A stretch of DNA of 48,699 nt from Alphaproteobacteria bacterium (GCA_030147745.1 JASBUS010000051.1:1-48699), one strand, 5' to 3'; counted from the stretch's first letter, positions 1 to 9,894 are shown. Numbers and translations are program-made. The notes: generated from the sequence alone by a model not told the origin.

Positions 1-1
1 T

Positions 2-1216
2 TTATTCAGTTTTCCAATTCTTAAAGCAACTGGCGAGTTCATCCTCTGGCATAGGCTTAGCAAAATAATAGCCCTGAACCATGTCGCAATTTAGTTCTTT
101 GAGCTTCTCGACCTCATGTGCTTCTTCCGCGCCTTCGGCAATGATGTCCATATTTAACGTTTTGCCGAGCTGTATGATTGTGCGGATGAGTTCTTCGGAT
201 GTCTTATCTGTAGCCATTTTTTGTACAAAGGCACGATCGATTTTTAGCGTATCAATCGGGAAGTCCTGTAAATAGCTAAGTGAAGAATAACCTGTGCCAA
301 AATCATCAATGGCAATACTGAAACCAGCGTCTTTACAGGCTTTTAGTGTTTTGGCAGCGACTTCAGGCTGTAAAATCAATAAGCGTTCTGTGATTTCGAT
401 TTTAATTTGACGCGGGTGCAGTTTGGTGTTGTTCACAGCTTCGACCAATTCATCCAAGAAGCTTGGCTTTGAAAGGTCGTGGCTCGAGAAGTTCACACTG
501 CAATATAAATTTTCAGGTGCGTTTGGCATGGCTTGGATGCGCTCTAGCGCCGCGGTGGCCTCGCGTAGCGCCCATTCTGAGAGTTTAACAATCAAACCTG
601 TATCTTCTGCGACAGGAATAAAGACATTTGGGGGGATCATGCCGTCTGTTGGGTGTTTCCAGCGCATCAAAGCTTCAAAACCACAGGTGTTAAAGCTCTC
701 TAAATTGATGATGGGTTGGTAATAAAGTTGCAATTCGTTCTGCTCAATAGCCTTGTTGAGCGCGTGCTCCATCTTAATTGAGCTAACGAGTTCCTGTGTA
801 TGTCCAGAAAGCGTTTTGTTTTTCATCTTCGCGCGCACATCGTCATATGGCGCTGAATGATCATCTTCTAATTCTAATTTATTGCGGCAATAGCTGATCA
901 GGTTTTTAGTCACCATGCGTAGGATCGGGTCTGCAGCTTCAATGCGGCGAATAAAATCATCTGGCGTGACTGTAATTAAGGTGCAATCCTCAACGGCTTT
1001 AACGGTCGCGGCGCGCTTGGTGCGCGCGAGAAGGGCGACTTCACCAAAAAGGGAGCCGGGGCCTTCTTCGATACGTTCGATTTCGCCATTATTATTTTCG
1101 ATGAGGATTTCAACGCGCCCGCTATCAATGATGTAAGCGTATTCACCGCTTTCACCCTGACGGAGGATATCTTCACCTTTTTTTACATGTCGTATTGCGC
1201 CTGAAATATTGGCCAT
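2..1216 (-). CDS. Cyclic-nucleotide-binding domain + EAL phosphodiesterase
   Basis: This is a two-domain signalling protein of 404 residues. Residues about 8-105 form a cyclic-nucleotide-binding (CRP-type) domain with the phosphate-cassette-like stretch GSLFGEVALLARTKRAATV. Residues about 150-400 form an EAL domain that should hydrolyse cyclic di-GMP. The metal and catalytic motifs are all present: GFEALMRW, CSVNFSS, KIEITE, AIDDFGTGYSSL, LKIDR, IAEGAE (usually AEGVE) and VQGYYFAKPMP. No GGDEF domain or membrane segment is seen, so it is probably a soluble phosphodiesterase gated by a small ligand. A GTG lies five codons upstream, but GAGG sits directly before the ATG at 1216, so I chose that ATG. 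The stop codon is at the very edge of the window. The nucleotide ligand cannot be told from sequence. Confidence 0.93.
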   Translation of the reverse strand: MANISGAIRHVKKGEDILRQGESGEYAYIIDSGRVEILIENNNGEIERIEEGPGSLFGEVALLARTKRAATVKAVEDCTLITVTPDDFIRRIEAADPILRMVTKNLISYCRNKLELEDDHSAPYDDVRAKMKNKTLSGHTQELVSSIKMEHALNKAIEQNELQLYYQPIINLESFNTCGFEALMRWKHPTDGMIPPNVFIPVAEDTGLIVKLSEWALREATAALERIQAMPNAPENLYCSVNFSSHDLSKPSFLDELVEAVNNTKLHPRQIKIEITERLLILQPEVAAKTLKACKDAGFSIAIDDFGTGYSSLSYLQDFPIDTLKIDRAFVQKMATDKTSEELIRTIIQLGKTLNMDIIAEGAEEAHEVEKLKELNCDMVQGYYFAKPMPEDELASCFKNWKTE

Positions 1217-1358
1217 TTGTTCCTCGCCCACAAGAAAGAATAAAAAGCTTTACAGTTTAATAATGTCTTATATTGTTTTACTATAGTATTAATAAATAAG
1301 AAAAAAATATCACGGTATTTATGATACGATATTTTTAGTAATTTGGATATGGGCTAAT

Positions 1359-1754
1359 ATGACGCCATTAGAGATATTATTTTTATACCTATGTTTCCGC
1401 TTTAAGCAGCTTAGCTGTGATTATTTATTGAATAATTCATGGATGGCGCTGAATAGGGGGAAGAAGGGGCTTGAAGGGTATATCCCGCTCGCGGCGCATG
1501 CTTCAATTCATGCGCTTGGGACGCTTTGTGTATTCTTGTTGTTTCAGCCGTCTTTATGGTGGTTCATGATCGTTGATTTTATTATTCATGGCACGATTGA
1601 CCGTATTAAGGCTGTGCTAACCGATGCCAAAGGTTGGACGGAAAAAGATAAATCCTTCTGGATTGCCCTTGGTATTGATCAGGAAGCGCATAATATCACG
1701 CATTTAGCCTATTTGATTATTATATTGATCAGCTTAGGCGGGATATCTTTGTAA
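1359..1754 (+). CDS. DUF3307 family membrane protein
   Basis: This 131-residue protein matches the DUF3307 pattern: an N-terminal CDYLLNNSWMA stretch, then HASIHALGT, then hydrophobic segments around residues 52-75 and 110-130, with conserved DFIIHGTIDR and a C-terminal DQEAHNITHLAYL. The family consists of small inner-membrane proteins of unknown function, sometimes found beside phage-like or SatD/regulatory genes. The several conserved histidines and aspartates in or near the membrane could bind metal, which is inference. It stands alone between the EAL gene (divergent) and rpmJ, with no clear Shine-Dalgarno sequence before the ATG. Confidence 0.8.
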   Translation: MTPLEILFLYLCFRFKQLSCDYLLNNSWMALNRGKKGLEGYIPLAAHASIHALGTLCVFLLFQPSLWWFMIVDFIIHGTIDRIKAVLTDAKGWTEKDKSFWIALGIDQEAHNITHLAYLIIILISLGGISL

Positions 1755-1771
1755 AAAATCACATTTTTGAT

Positions 1772-1798
1772 TTGACAATAGGTAAGGAGTTCTATAGT
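1772..1798 (+). promoter_or_regulatory. Probable sigma70-type promoter of rpmJ
   Basis: TTGACA at 1772-1777 and TATAGT at 1793-1798 are separated by 15 bases, a little short of the ideal 17. They lie about 44 bases upstream of the rpmJ start. The boxes are seen; activity is inferred. Confidence 0.5.
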
Positions 1799-1841
1799 TT
1801 GCGGCTTCGGAATTCATAATTTGACTATAAGGTTTAGGGCA

Positions 1842-1967
1842 ATGAAAGTTGTAAACTCTCTAAAAACATTAAAATCTCGTGATCGTAACTGCCGCGTCAT
1901 TCGTCGTCGTGGTCGCGTATACGTGATTAACAAAACAAACAAGCGCTTTAAGGCTCGCCAAGGTTAA
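1842..1967 (+). CDS. rpmJ: 50S ribosomal protein L36 (zinc-free type)
   Basis: This encodes a 41-residue, very basic protein beginning [21 protein letters not shown] and ending NKRFKARQG, which is clearly ribosomal protein L36 of the large subunit. It is the C-minus form: only one cysteine (Cys17) is present, so the CxxC...C...H zinc knuckle of the short form is absent. This 41-residue form is typical of alphaproteobacteria. It has its own upstream promoter-like boxes and a strong terminator behind it, so it is a single-gene transcription unit. Confidence 0.96.
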   Translation: MKVVNSLKTLKSRDRNCRVIRRRGRVYVINKTNKRFKARQG

Positions 1968-2005
1968 TAATTGGTCAGCACAAGCTTGACATTTGTTTAA
2001 GCAGG

Positions 2006-2036
2006 AACTCGCTTTTGTCTAGAAGCGAGTTTTTTG
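2006..2036 (+). terminator. Intrinsic terminator after rpmJ
   Basis: A perfect 9-bp stem pairs AACTCGCTT (2006-2014) with AAGCGAGTT (2023-2031) around an 8-base loop, followed by a run of T. It is placed to end rpmJ transcription before mreB. Confidence 0.88.
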
Positions 2037-2151
2037 TGTTTATATTTGTTCATAACCTGCAAATCACCGCTATTTTTTAGTTTGTAGTTCTGCTAATCAA
2101 TATGGTTCAGATGTAATTTTTATGGTGCGCCTTCCTTAAAGGCGGGCTTAG

Positions 2152-3213
<1,062 letters not shown>

Positions 3214-3248
3214 TTCATACATTTGTATATAATTTTAACCGTTTTAAT

Positions 3249-3363
3249 AGGATTATCCTGCTAACATGTTGTTATCGGGAAACTTTTCTACGGAAAACCT
3301 GATTTTAGTATTTGCAGGTGATTCGTTTGCCTTTTATACTATTAAGATATGTTGGTAACCAAC
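3249..3363. promoter_or_regulatory. Two odd-centred inverted repeats in the mreB-mreC gap
   Basis: The mreB-mreC gap holds AGGAT-T-ATCCT at 3249-3259 and GTTGGT-A-ACCAAC at 3351-3363, two short perfect inverted repeats with a single central base. The second ends 16 bases before the mreC TTG start. They could be protein-binding sites or weak RNA hairpins setting the mreB to mreC ratio. No factor can be named. Confidence 0.35.
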
Positions 3364-3379
3364 TGTATAAGAGTTATTT

Positions 3380-4258
3380 TTGAATAGAAGAACACCATCT
3401 AGAAATACCCGTGGATATGGGTTTGTGATTGCTCGCGCCAGAATCGCGCGGTTCATGCCATCAACATTGATCGGCTGCTCTTTCCTATTGTTTGTTCTCA
3501 CCAGCTGGAATGTTGATAATTTAAGCTCCGTGCGCGGCGGCCTTGCGAATATATTTGTTCCAGCATTGCAATTTGTGACCACACCAATTCAAAACGTCAC
3601 AAATAAAATTTCTGAAATTAGCGGTCTAACGCAGCTACAAGCCGAAAACGATGCACTGCGTCAAGAGAATCAGCGCCTTACCGCATGGTATCAAGTGGCA
3701 CAGCAGCTAAAGTCTGATAATGATAGCCTGCGTCAACTTATGTCTGCGAAGTTGCCTGAAAGCTATGAGTTCATTACCGCGCGTACCATTAAAGATAGCA
3801 AAAAGACTTATGCGAAAAGCTTGCTTGTCTCCGCCGGTTTAAGTGATGGCGTTGAAAAAGGGCAGGCGGTTATCTCTCGCCAAGGCGTAATTGGTCGTGT
3901 GATTGAATCCGCTGACCATGCTTCGCGCGTGTTGCTTTTGACCGATATCAACGCCCGCTTGCCCGTTGTAGTTGGCGCGCAAAAAACACCATCAATTGTC
4001 GCTGGCGATAACAGCCCATCCCTGCGTTTGATTCACACACCGCGTGAACTTGAAATAAACGAGGGCGACTTGGTTGTAACATCTGGTCATGGCGGTTTAA
4101 TTCCATCAGGCTTGACCGTTGGTCATGTAAAAATTGATGAAAATGGTAAGCCTTATATCGATGCGTCTTATGGCCTTGAAAATACAGAATATGTACGTAT
4201 CGTAAATAAATATACAGATCCAGCATTAAAAGCTTCGTTGGACAAGCTTAATCAATAG
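3380..4258 (+). CDS. mreC: Rod-shape-determining protein MreC
   Basis: MreC is the periplasmic scaffold of the elongasome; it binds PBP2 and links it to MreB through MreD. The 292-residue protein has a basic cytoplasmic tail, one membrane segment around residues 32-46 (STLIGCSFLLFVLTSW), a coiled coil around residues 78-115 rich in LQAENDALRQENQRL heptads, and the two-barrel periplasmic domain with SAGLSDGVEKGQAVIS and VTSGHGGLIPSGLTVG. The start is TTG, and the preceding Shine-Dalgarno is weak, so it may be poorly initiated. It is followed at 36 bases by mreD. Confidence 0.95.
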   Translation: MNRRTPSRNTRGYGFVIARARIARFMPSTLIGCSFLLFVLTSWNVDNLSSVRGGLANIFVPALQFVTTPIQNVTNKISEISGLTQLQAENDALRQENQRLTAWYQVAQQLKSDNDSLRQLMSAKLPESYEFITARTIKDSKKTYAKSLLVSAGLSDGVEKGQAVISRQGVIGRVIESADHASRVLLLTDINARLPVVVGAQKTPSIVAGDNSPSLRLIHTPRELEINEGDLVVTSGHGGLIPSGLTVGHVKIDENGKPYIDASYGLENTEYVRIVNKYTDPALKASLDKLNQ

Positions 4259-4294
4259 CTTGAGCGCCGTATAAGCGCGTGCTAAATATCTTCT

Positions 4295-4846
4295 ATGAGA
4301 TTCAAATTCGGGAACCTAACGTCAATCGTACAATATACGACGCCATATGCGCTGCTCGTATTTTTGTTCGTGCTTGATCATCTTTTTTTAAGGTGGTCAG
4401 TGGTGAATGATATTCGCCCGGGTTTCTTTTTAATGGCGTTATATTATTGGGCTATATACCGCCCGCGCTTATTGCCGCCGACCTTTATTTTTATCATCGC
4501 GATTGCACAGGACGTGATTGAGTATACGCCGCTTGGTCTGCATGCGCTGTTATATCTGCCGTTATTTGTCTTTTTACGCCGTCAGCGCCGTTTCTTTTAT
4601 GAGCAGCCCTTCCTTGTTGTGTGGTTTGGCTTTGCGGCGATTACGGGGCTATTTAACTTTGGTTTATGGCTGCTGATCCGTATTTCGCAATATGGTTTTG
4701 ATATGGTCATGTCGCCAGATGATTTCAGCAATATCCTTTATGATATCACCAGTGGCGTGTTCATCTATCCATTGGTGGCGATGTTGTTATTCCTTGTTCA
4801 CCGTACGTTGCCGCAACGTGCCTTGCGCGGGGGAGAGATAAAATAA
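4295..4846 (+). CDS. mreD: Rod-shape-determining membrane protein MreD
   Basis: MreD is the integral membrane partner of MreC in the elongation complex. The 183-residue sequence is strongly hydrophobic with about five membrane segments. It shows the family pattern RPGFFLMALYYWAIYRPRLLPP, then AQDVIEYTPLGLHALLYL, with the conserved Gln-Asp and the GLHAL segment. Only one base separates its stop from the start of the PBP2 gene, so the two are probably translationally coupled. Confidence 0.92.
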   Translation: MRFKFGNLTSIVQYTTPYALLVFLFVLDHLFLRWSVVNDIRPGFFLMALYYWAIYRPRLLPPTFIFIIAIAQDVIEYTPLGLHALLYLPLFVFLRRQRRFFYEQPFLVVWFGFAAITGLFNFGLWLLIRISQYGFDMVMSPDDFSNILYDITSGVFIYPLVAMLLFLVHRTLPQRALRGGEIK

Positions 4847-4847
4847 C

Positions 4848-6833
4848 ATGTTTGAAAAGCGTAAAGTGAGACGGCGCTTACAGCGTAACTCTCGTCAAAT
4901 CAAAGAACATAGCCAGCGTATCACCCGAAAGCGTTTAAGTAATGCGCAGCGCAATCGTCATTTCGATGCAGTAAAAAGCTTTAGCCGCCGCGCCTTTTTT
5001 ATCTCGGCGTTTCAAGGCTTGTTGCTTACGGTGCTCGGCGCGCGTTTGGCATGGCTACAGGTTATTCAGGGTGAGAAATATCATACATTGTCGGAAAAAA
5101 ACCGTATTGATATCAAAATGCTTGCTCCAAGCCGCGGTAATATTGTTGACCGCACAGGCAAAAAACTTGCCGTGAATGATGATAATTACCGTGTCGTGAT
5201 TGTGCCAGAGCAAGCCGATAATTTAGAGGAAACATTATGGGCGCTTTCAAAATTCGTTAGTTTAGATGAACGCGAGATCCGTAAAATCTTGCGCCGTGCG
5301 AGCCGTCAGGCAAAATATCTACCGCTTGAAATTAAAGACCAATTAAAGTGGGAAGAAGTCGCGGCGATTGAGGTTAATCTGCCAGATTTACCCGGTGTTT
5401 CGGTCGAAGTCGGGGATATTCGCCAATATATGTATGGCGAGGCGCTCGCCCATGTCACAGGTTATGTGGGCGTAGTGAATAAAGCTGAACTTGAAGCTGG
5501 CGACAAAGTTTTACGTTTGCCAGGTTTTCGTATTGGTAAAGACGGCCTTGAGAAACATTATGACCTTGATATGCGCGGGCAATCGGGCCGTGCGCAGGTC
5601 GAGGTCAATGTGGTCGGGCGCGAGGTGCGTGAACTTTCCCGCGTGCCGCCGTTAATCGGTAAAGAGCTGACCTTGTCGCTAGACGCTGATTTGCAAATGC
5701 GCACCTATGAGCGTCTTTCGCAAGAGGTAAGCGCCAGTGCGGTCGTGATGGATGTCCATAGCGGCGCAATCTATTCTATGGGTTCGTTCCCGAGTTTTGA
5801 TCCGAATTTATTTACGCGCGGCTTGCCTCAGGACGTATGGGAAGAATGGCGCACCAACCCCGGCCACCCATTAACCAATAAAGTTATATCGGGGCAATAT
5901 CCTCCCGGTTCGACCTTTAAAATGATTACGGCGTTAGCGGGGCTGCAGACAGGGGATATCAACCACACGACACAGTTTAGCTGTTCAGGGCGTTATGACT
6001 TAGGACGCGACCGTTTCCACTGTTGGAAACATAGCGGCCATGGCACAATGAATTTGGTGAGTTCCCTCGCGGAATCTTGTGATACCTATTACTATAAATG
6101 CTCAACTGAAATCGGTATTGATAAAATCGCCGAGGTGGCACGTCAATTTGGCTTGGGACAAAAAACGGGCATCGAATTGCCGGGTGAGCGTCCGGGGCTT
6201 GTGCCTGACCGTGATTGGAAATATGGCCGCTTTGGCAATACATGGCAGCCGGGTGAAACCATCGTTGCGAGTATCGGTCAGGGCTATTTATTGGCAACGC
6301 CGCTACAATTGGCAGTGATGACCAGCCGCATGGTGAATGGCGGCTATGCGGTTGAACCATGGCTGACTGGTGTCGTTGGACAGGAAATGCGCCACTTGCC
6401 GCGCTGGCAAAAAATGAATTTTGAAGACTGGCATTTGAACCTTGTCAAAAAGGGGATGAGCGAAGTTATGAATGGTGCACATGGTACGGCGCGTGCCGCG
6501 CAAATCCCTGACCCTGCTATGGCTTTTGCAGGTAAGACAGGGACGTCGCAGGTCAAACGTATTACAGCGGCGCAGCGTGCGGAAAATGTCGCGCAGGCGG
6601 ACTTGCCATGGAAATATCGTCACCATGCTTTATTCGTTGGCTATGCGCCATATAAGAACCCACGCTATGCCTGCGCAGTGGTTGTTGAGCATGGGGCGAG
6701 TGGTTCAGCCGCGGCGGCGCCGCTTGCACGCGATTTGTTATTAATGGCGCAGCAAATTGACCCTGCGGCAAAACCATTGGTATCAGTCAATGACGGGCTT
6801 GCGCATATGCGCCCCGCAAGACGGAGGATTTAA
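4848..6833 (+). CDS. mrdA: Penicillin-binding protein 2 (peptidoglycan DD-transpeptidase)
   Basis: This is the class B transpeptidase that crosslinks peptidoglycan during cell elongation, working with RodA. The 661-residue protein has a long basic cytoplasmic tail of about 50 residues, a membrane segment around residues 50-68, the PBP dimerisation domain (SRGNIVDRTGKKLA...), and a C-terminal transpeptidase domain. The catalytic motifs are Ser355-Thr-Phe-Lys (GSTFK), Ser410-Cys-Asp and Lys563-Thr-Gly. The SxD form of the second motif is normal for PBP2. The extended N-terminal tail is longer than in E. coli. rodA follows after five bases. Confidence 0.97.
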   Translation: MFEKRKVRRRLQRNSRQIKEHSQRITRKRLSNAQRNRHFDAVKSFSRRAFFISAFQGLLLTVLGARLAWLQVIQGEKYHTLSEKNRIDIKMLAPSRGNIVDRTGKKLAVNDDNYRVVIVPEQADNLEETLWALSKFVSLDEREIRKILRRASRQAKYLPLEIKDQLKWEEVAAIEVNLPDLPGVSVEVGDIRQYMYGEALAHVTGYVGVVNKAELEAGDKVLRLPGFRIGKDGLEKHYDLDMRGQSGRAQVEVNVVGREVRELSRVPPLIGKELTLSLDADLQMRTYERLSQEVSASAVVMDVHSGAIYSMGSFPSFDPNLFTRGLPQDVWEEWRTNPGHPLTNKVISGQYPPGSTFKMITALAGLQTGDINHTTQFSCSGRYDLGRDRFHCWKHSGHGTMNLVSSLAESCDTYYYKCSTEIGIDKIAEVARQFGLGQKTGIELPGERPGLVPDRDWKYGRFGNTWQPGETIVASIGQGYLLATPLQLAVMTSRMVNGGYAVEPWLTGVVGQEMRHLPRWQKMNFEDWHLNLVKKGMSEVMNGAHGTARAAQIPDPAMAFAGKTGTSQVKRITAAQRAENVAQADLPWKYRHHALFVGYAPYKNPRYACAVVVEHGASGSAAAAPLARDLLLMAQQIDPAAKPLVSVNDGLAHMRPARRRI

Positions 6834-6838
6834 CAGCC

Positions 6839-7972
6839 ATGAAACGTATGTCATCCTTATCGGCGTCACGCGATACCATTTGGTTAAAACTTGCCCGCTT
6901 AAACTGGGGGCTGTTTTTGTTGATTTGCTGCGTGACAGCCATTGGTTTGATGTCTCTATATTCGGCGGCAGGCGGTAATGTATCGCCATGGGCCATTCGT
7001 CAATTTTCACGCTTCCTCTTCTCTATTGCTGTGATGCTTTTCATTGCGTTGATTGATATTAAATGGTGGTTCAGGCTGTCTTACCTTGCTTTTGCGGGGG
7101 GCGTGGCTTTGCTGATTATCGTGGAAGTTATGGGCCATGTTGGTATGGGGGCGCAGCGCTGGATTAACTTGGGTTTCATGAAGTTACAACCATCTGAATT
7201 GGTCAAAATCGCCGTTGTGATGGCGCTTGCACGTTTCTATGCCTTAAAGAATATCGAAGAAATTCGCCGTCTATGGATGCTTATTCCGCCAATTGCCATT
7301 ATCTTGTTGCCTGTCAGCTTGGTCTTGCTGCAGCCTGACCTCGGGACATCGCTGATGATTGTTATGGCGGGGGCGTCGGTCATTTTCCTTGCGGGCGTAC
7401 CGCTCTGGATTTTCATTACCTCAGGCGTGTTGGCGGTCGCTGCCATCCCGATTGCTTGGCAATTCATGCATAGCTATCAAAAGCAGCGTGTCTTAACCTT
7501 CCTTGACCCTGAATCCGACCCGCTCGGTGCAGGCTATCACATCACCCAATCCAAAATCGCCCTTGGTTCTGGCGGTATTGAAGGTAAGGGATTCTTACAA
7601 GGTACGCAGAGCCATTTGAACTTTCTGCCTGAAAAACAGACAGACTTTATCTTCACGCTTTGGGCGGAAGAATGGGGACTAATGGGCGGGTTATTCTTGC
7701 TATGCTTGCTTGGCGCAATTTTTATCTATGGCTTATATGTATCATTAAGCTGCCGCCATGTTTATGGGCGTTTGCTGGCTATGGGGTTGATGGTCAACTT
7801 CTCGCTCTATGTCTTTATTAATATTGGCATGGTGATGGGGTTAATGCCTGTCGTTGGTGCGCCTTTGCCATTGGTGTCTTATGGTGGTACATCGATGCTC
7901 TCGGCAATGATTGGCTTTGGGTTGATCATGTCCTGTTCCATCCACCGCGATAGCAAAATGCAAAGTAGTTAA
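6839..7972 (+). CDS. rodA: Peptidoglycan polymerase RodA (SEDS family)
   Basis: RodA is the SEDS glycosyltransferase that polymerises glycan strands from lipid II with PBP2. The 377-residue polytopic protein shows family landmarks: AQRWINLGFMKLQPSELVKIAVV, LLQPDLGTSLMI, then KQRVLTFLDPESDPLGAGYHITQSKIALGSGG, the loop that carries the essential aspartate, and finally PLVSYGGTSMLS. About ten membrane segments are visible. It is the last gene of the mreBCD-mrdA-rodA operon and is closed by a strong hairpin just after the stop. Confidence 0.97.
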   Translation: MKRMSSLSASRDTIWLKLARLNWGLFLLICCVTAIGLMSLYSAAGGNVSPWAIRQFSRFLFSIAVMLFIALIDIKWWFRLSYLAFAGGVALLIIVEVMGHVGMGAQRWINLGFMKLQPSELVKIAVVMALARFYALKNIEEIRRLWMLIPPIAIILLPVSLVLLQPDLGTSLMIVMAGASVIFLAGVPLWIFITSGVLAVAAIPIAWQFMHSYQKQRVLTFLDPESDPLGAGYHITQSKIALGSGGIEGKGFLQGTQSHLNFLPEKQTDFIFTLWAEEWGLMGGLFLLCLLGAIFIYGLYVSLSCRHVYGRLLAMGLMVNFSLYVFINIGMVMGLMPVVGAPLPLVSYGGTSMLSAMIGFGLIMSCSIHRDSKMQSS

Positions 7973-7974
7973 AC

Positions 7975-8000
7975 AAATAGCGGCCCGAAAGCCGCTATTT
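7975..8000. terminator. Hairpin terminator between rodA and grxD
   Basis: A perfect 10-bp stem pairs AAATAGCGGC (7975-7984) with GCCGCTATTT (7991-8000) around the loop CCGAAA. It lies between two convergent genes and can serve both strands, though the T tracts are short. Confidence 0.8.
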
Positions 8001-8026
8001 AAATCTTATCTTACTGCGCTGTTTAA

Positions 8027-8365
8027 TTACGCCGCTTCGTTATATGAAATGCCTTTTTCAGCAAGCAAGTCGGTTAGCTCACCTGTTTCATACATTTCAC
8101 GTACGATGTCACAGCCGCCAATAAATTCGCCCTTAACGTAAAGCTGAGGAATTGTTGGCCAGTTGCTGAATTCTTTGATGCCTTCACGAATGTCGTTATC
8201 TTCAAGGACGTTAAAGTCGCTAAACGCAACGCCAAGCTGTGAAAGAACTTGAACAACCGCAGCTGAGAAACCACATTGTGGGAAGATCGCTGTGCCCTTC
8301 ATGAATAGAACCACGTCATTTTCAGCAATTTCTTTTTTGATACGTTCAAAGATAATGTTTTCCAT
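8027..8365 (-). CDS. grxD: Monothiol glutaredoxin Grx4/GrxD
   Basis: This is a 112-residue monothiol glutaredoxin with the signature active site Cys31-Gly-Phe-Ser preceded by MKGTAIFPQ, the glutathione-binding [20 protein letters not shown] (with cis-Pro), and the GELTDLL end. This class binds a glutathione-ligated [2Fe-2S] cluster and passes it on, usually in complex with BolA. bolA lies immediately upstream in the same orientation (gap 33 bases), so the pair very likely forms an Fe-S trafficking or sensing unit. Confidence 0.97.
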   Translation of the reverse strand: MENIIFERIKKEIAENDVVLFMKGTAIFPQCGFSAAVVQVLSQLGVAFSDFNVLEDNDIREGIKEFSNWPTIPQLYVKGEFIGGCDIVREMYETGELTDLLAEKGISYNEAA

Positions 8366-8398
8366 GATTTTTCCTAAAAGTTATGGTTTGAATTTTGT

Positions 8399-8638
8399 TT
8401 ATTTCTGGTCTGGAACAAATGTTTGCAGCGCTAAAGCATGAAGCTCGCCGCCCATTTTGCCTTGTAACGCGGCATAGACCATTTGATGTTGCTGCACGCG
8501 TGATTTGCCTTCAAAGCTTGCTGACGTCACATAGGCTGCATAATGGTCGCCGTCACCACGAAGATCCTCGATACGGACATCCGCATCTGGAATAGCTTGT
8601 TTAATCATGTCGATAATATCGCCTTCGTGCATTGGCAT
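8399..8638 (-). CDS. bolA: BolA family protein
   Basis: This 79-residue BolA/IbaG-type protein has the family core DVRIEDLRGDGDHYAAYVTSASFEGKSRVQQHQMVYAAL and the closing GGELHALALQT. BolA proteins use a conserved C-terminal histidine (in GELHALALQT) and a second ligand to complete a [2Fe-2S] cluster with monothiol glutaredoxin. The residues needed are present. Its pairing with grxD is the classic arrangement in alphaproteobacteria. Confidence 0.95.
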   Translation of the reverse strand: MPMHEGDIIDMIKQAIPDADVRIEDLRGDGDHYAAYVTSASFEGKSRVQQHQMVYAALQGKMGGELHALALQTFVPDQK

Positions 8639-8709
8639 GGTGTATAGACCCTTTAATTTAACTCTGCTTATAACTTACTAATATGATCTTTTCATCGCAA
8701 AATGCAAGT

Positions 8710-9792
8710 CTAATCATTGAGCGCATCTAGCGCGATCTTCTGATTATTGAAGCTTAAGCGGTCTTCTTCGGTATTGCCAATCTCAAGCAAGCTTATGCCA
8801 TGATCCATCGCAAGGACTTCAAACTTAGCCATCTGCGGCGTTTCGATGGTGACGACATAGCGTGCTTGGTCTTCACCATACCAGAAACTGGCATTACCAA
8901 TGCCGCCAACACTCGCGCCGATATTTGCGCCAAGCGCCATATCTGCCAAAGCCAAACCTATGCCGCCTATGGATATACCGCGCGCTGCAGTCAAATAACC
9001 TTTTTGATGCGCCGCGTTGATAAAGGCCGAAAGCTGCGCTTCACGCTCTAAGTCAATAGAGGCAAGATCGCCTGCGGTTGAGCCATGCAAATCATGGATA
9101 AAAGCTGAAAGCCCTAAATGCCCATGTTCGCGGCCGAGAATATAAATATGATGGTCTTCATCCGCAAAGATATTTGTAAGGGGCTGCGTGTCTTGGTCAT
9201 ACAAACCCACGGCAAAGATATCTATTTTAAGCTGCGGACAATCAAATTTCAGGGCAAGGCCATCAACGGCGGCAGGGAAGTTAAGTTCGATCGCCGCGGT
9301 ATCAATACTATGGAGTAGCGCCGCAATATGTGCGTTCTCGCTGACGTTATTGCCAAGGGAAATGCGGATCATATGTGCGGTGGATTTTGCACCCATCGCA
9401 GTAAGCGCGCGATAGGCTTCGTTAATTAAGCGCGCGCCTGCTTTATTCGGGTCGTTTAACCAATAATCTGGCATGGTTAAATGGCATAGCGCATATTTGC
9501 GGCCATTATAATCATAGCTATCGCTGTTGATGAAATTAGCACCTTGGCAAAGTGTTTTCAGCGCCGCGGGGATCGTGTCATATGGTAGGGGATAGAGATC
9601 ATCATCAATACTGTCATCGCAAATGAAAGCAACGGCAAATTTATCTGCATCAAATTGGTCATCAATTGAGGCGGAGAAATGCGGTAAATGCGCCTGATGC
9701 TGTTCAGGGAAATTGCCTTGCAATAAAGCCGAGAAGGCGTCATGAAGCGAAGCTTGGTCTGCTGTGTTTGATGTATCTACGCGTTTATTCAT
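8710..9792 (-). CDS. Degenerate half-length PurL-like protein
   Basis: This 360-residue protein resembles only the C-terminal half (second AIR-synthase-like unit) of phosphoribosylformylglycinamidine synthase PurL, which is usually about 730 residues. Matching parts are DPNKAGARLINEAYRALTAMGAK, DIFAVGLYDQDTQPLTNIF, DLEREAQLSAFINAAHQKGYLTAARGIS and EDQARYVVTIE. Functional motifs are altered: LNFGNP has become ISLGNN, SGNVS is missing, and the AHDxSDGG loop reads ARGISIGG. It lies next to bolA-grxD, a position that purL itself holds in many alphaproteobacteria, so it is probably a decayed or repurposed descendant. The reading frame is intact with no internal stop. I infer a pseudoenzyme; whether a functional purL exists elsewhere is unknown. 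Confidence 0.7.
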   Translation of the reverse strand: MNKRVDTSNTADQASLHDAFSALLQGNFPEQHQAHLPHFSASIDDQFDADKFAVAFICDDSIDDDLYPLPYDTIPAALKTLCQGANFINSDSYDYNGRKYALCHLTMPDYWLNDPNKAGARLINEAYRALTAMGAKSTAHMIRISLGNNVSENAHIAALLHSIDTAAIELNFPAAVDGLALKFDCPQLKIDIFAVGLYDQDTQPLTNIFADEDHHIYILGREHGHLGLSAFIHDLHGSTAGDLASIDLEREAQLSAFINAAHQKGYLTAARGISIGGIGLALADMALGANIGASVGGIGNASFWYGEDQARYVVTIETPQMAKFEVLAMDHGISLLEIGNTEEDRLSFNNQKIALDALND

Positions 9793-9894
9793 TTATCGTC
9801 ATCTTTTTATGTGGCTGATGGTCAGATTTAGCCGTATTTGACGCGGCCTTTCAAGGGGTTTTATCAGATCATCCCATGAGAAACACGCACATAT

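Noticed and set aside
1842-1967. L36 as a truncated or odd small protein lacking its zinc motif
   Set aside because: The 41-residue zinc-free form is a normal, complete version of L36 in alphaproteobacteria.
6072-6083. Ser-Cys-Asp instead of Ser-x-Asn as second motif of PBP2
   Set aside because: SxD at this site is normal in PBP2-class enzymes, so it is not a sign of inactivity.
5977-6360. Long antisense and alternative-frame reading frames inside the PBP2 and rodA genes
   Set aside because: They lie wholly within strongly recognised genes in other frames, have no motif, and lack ribosome sites.
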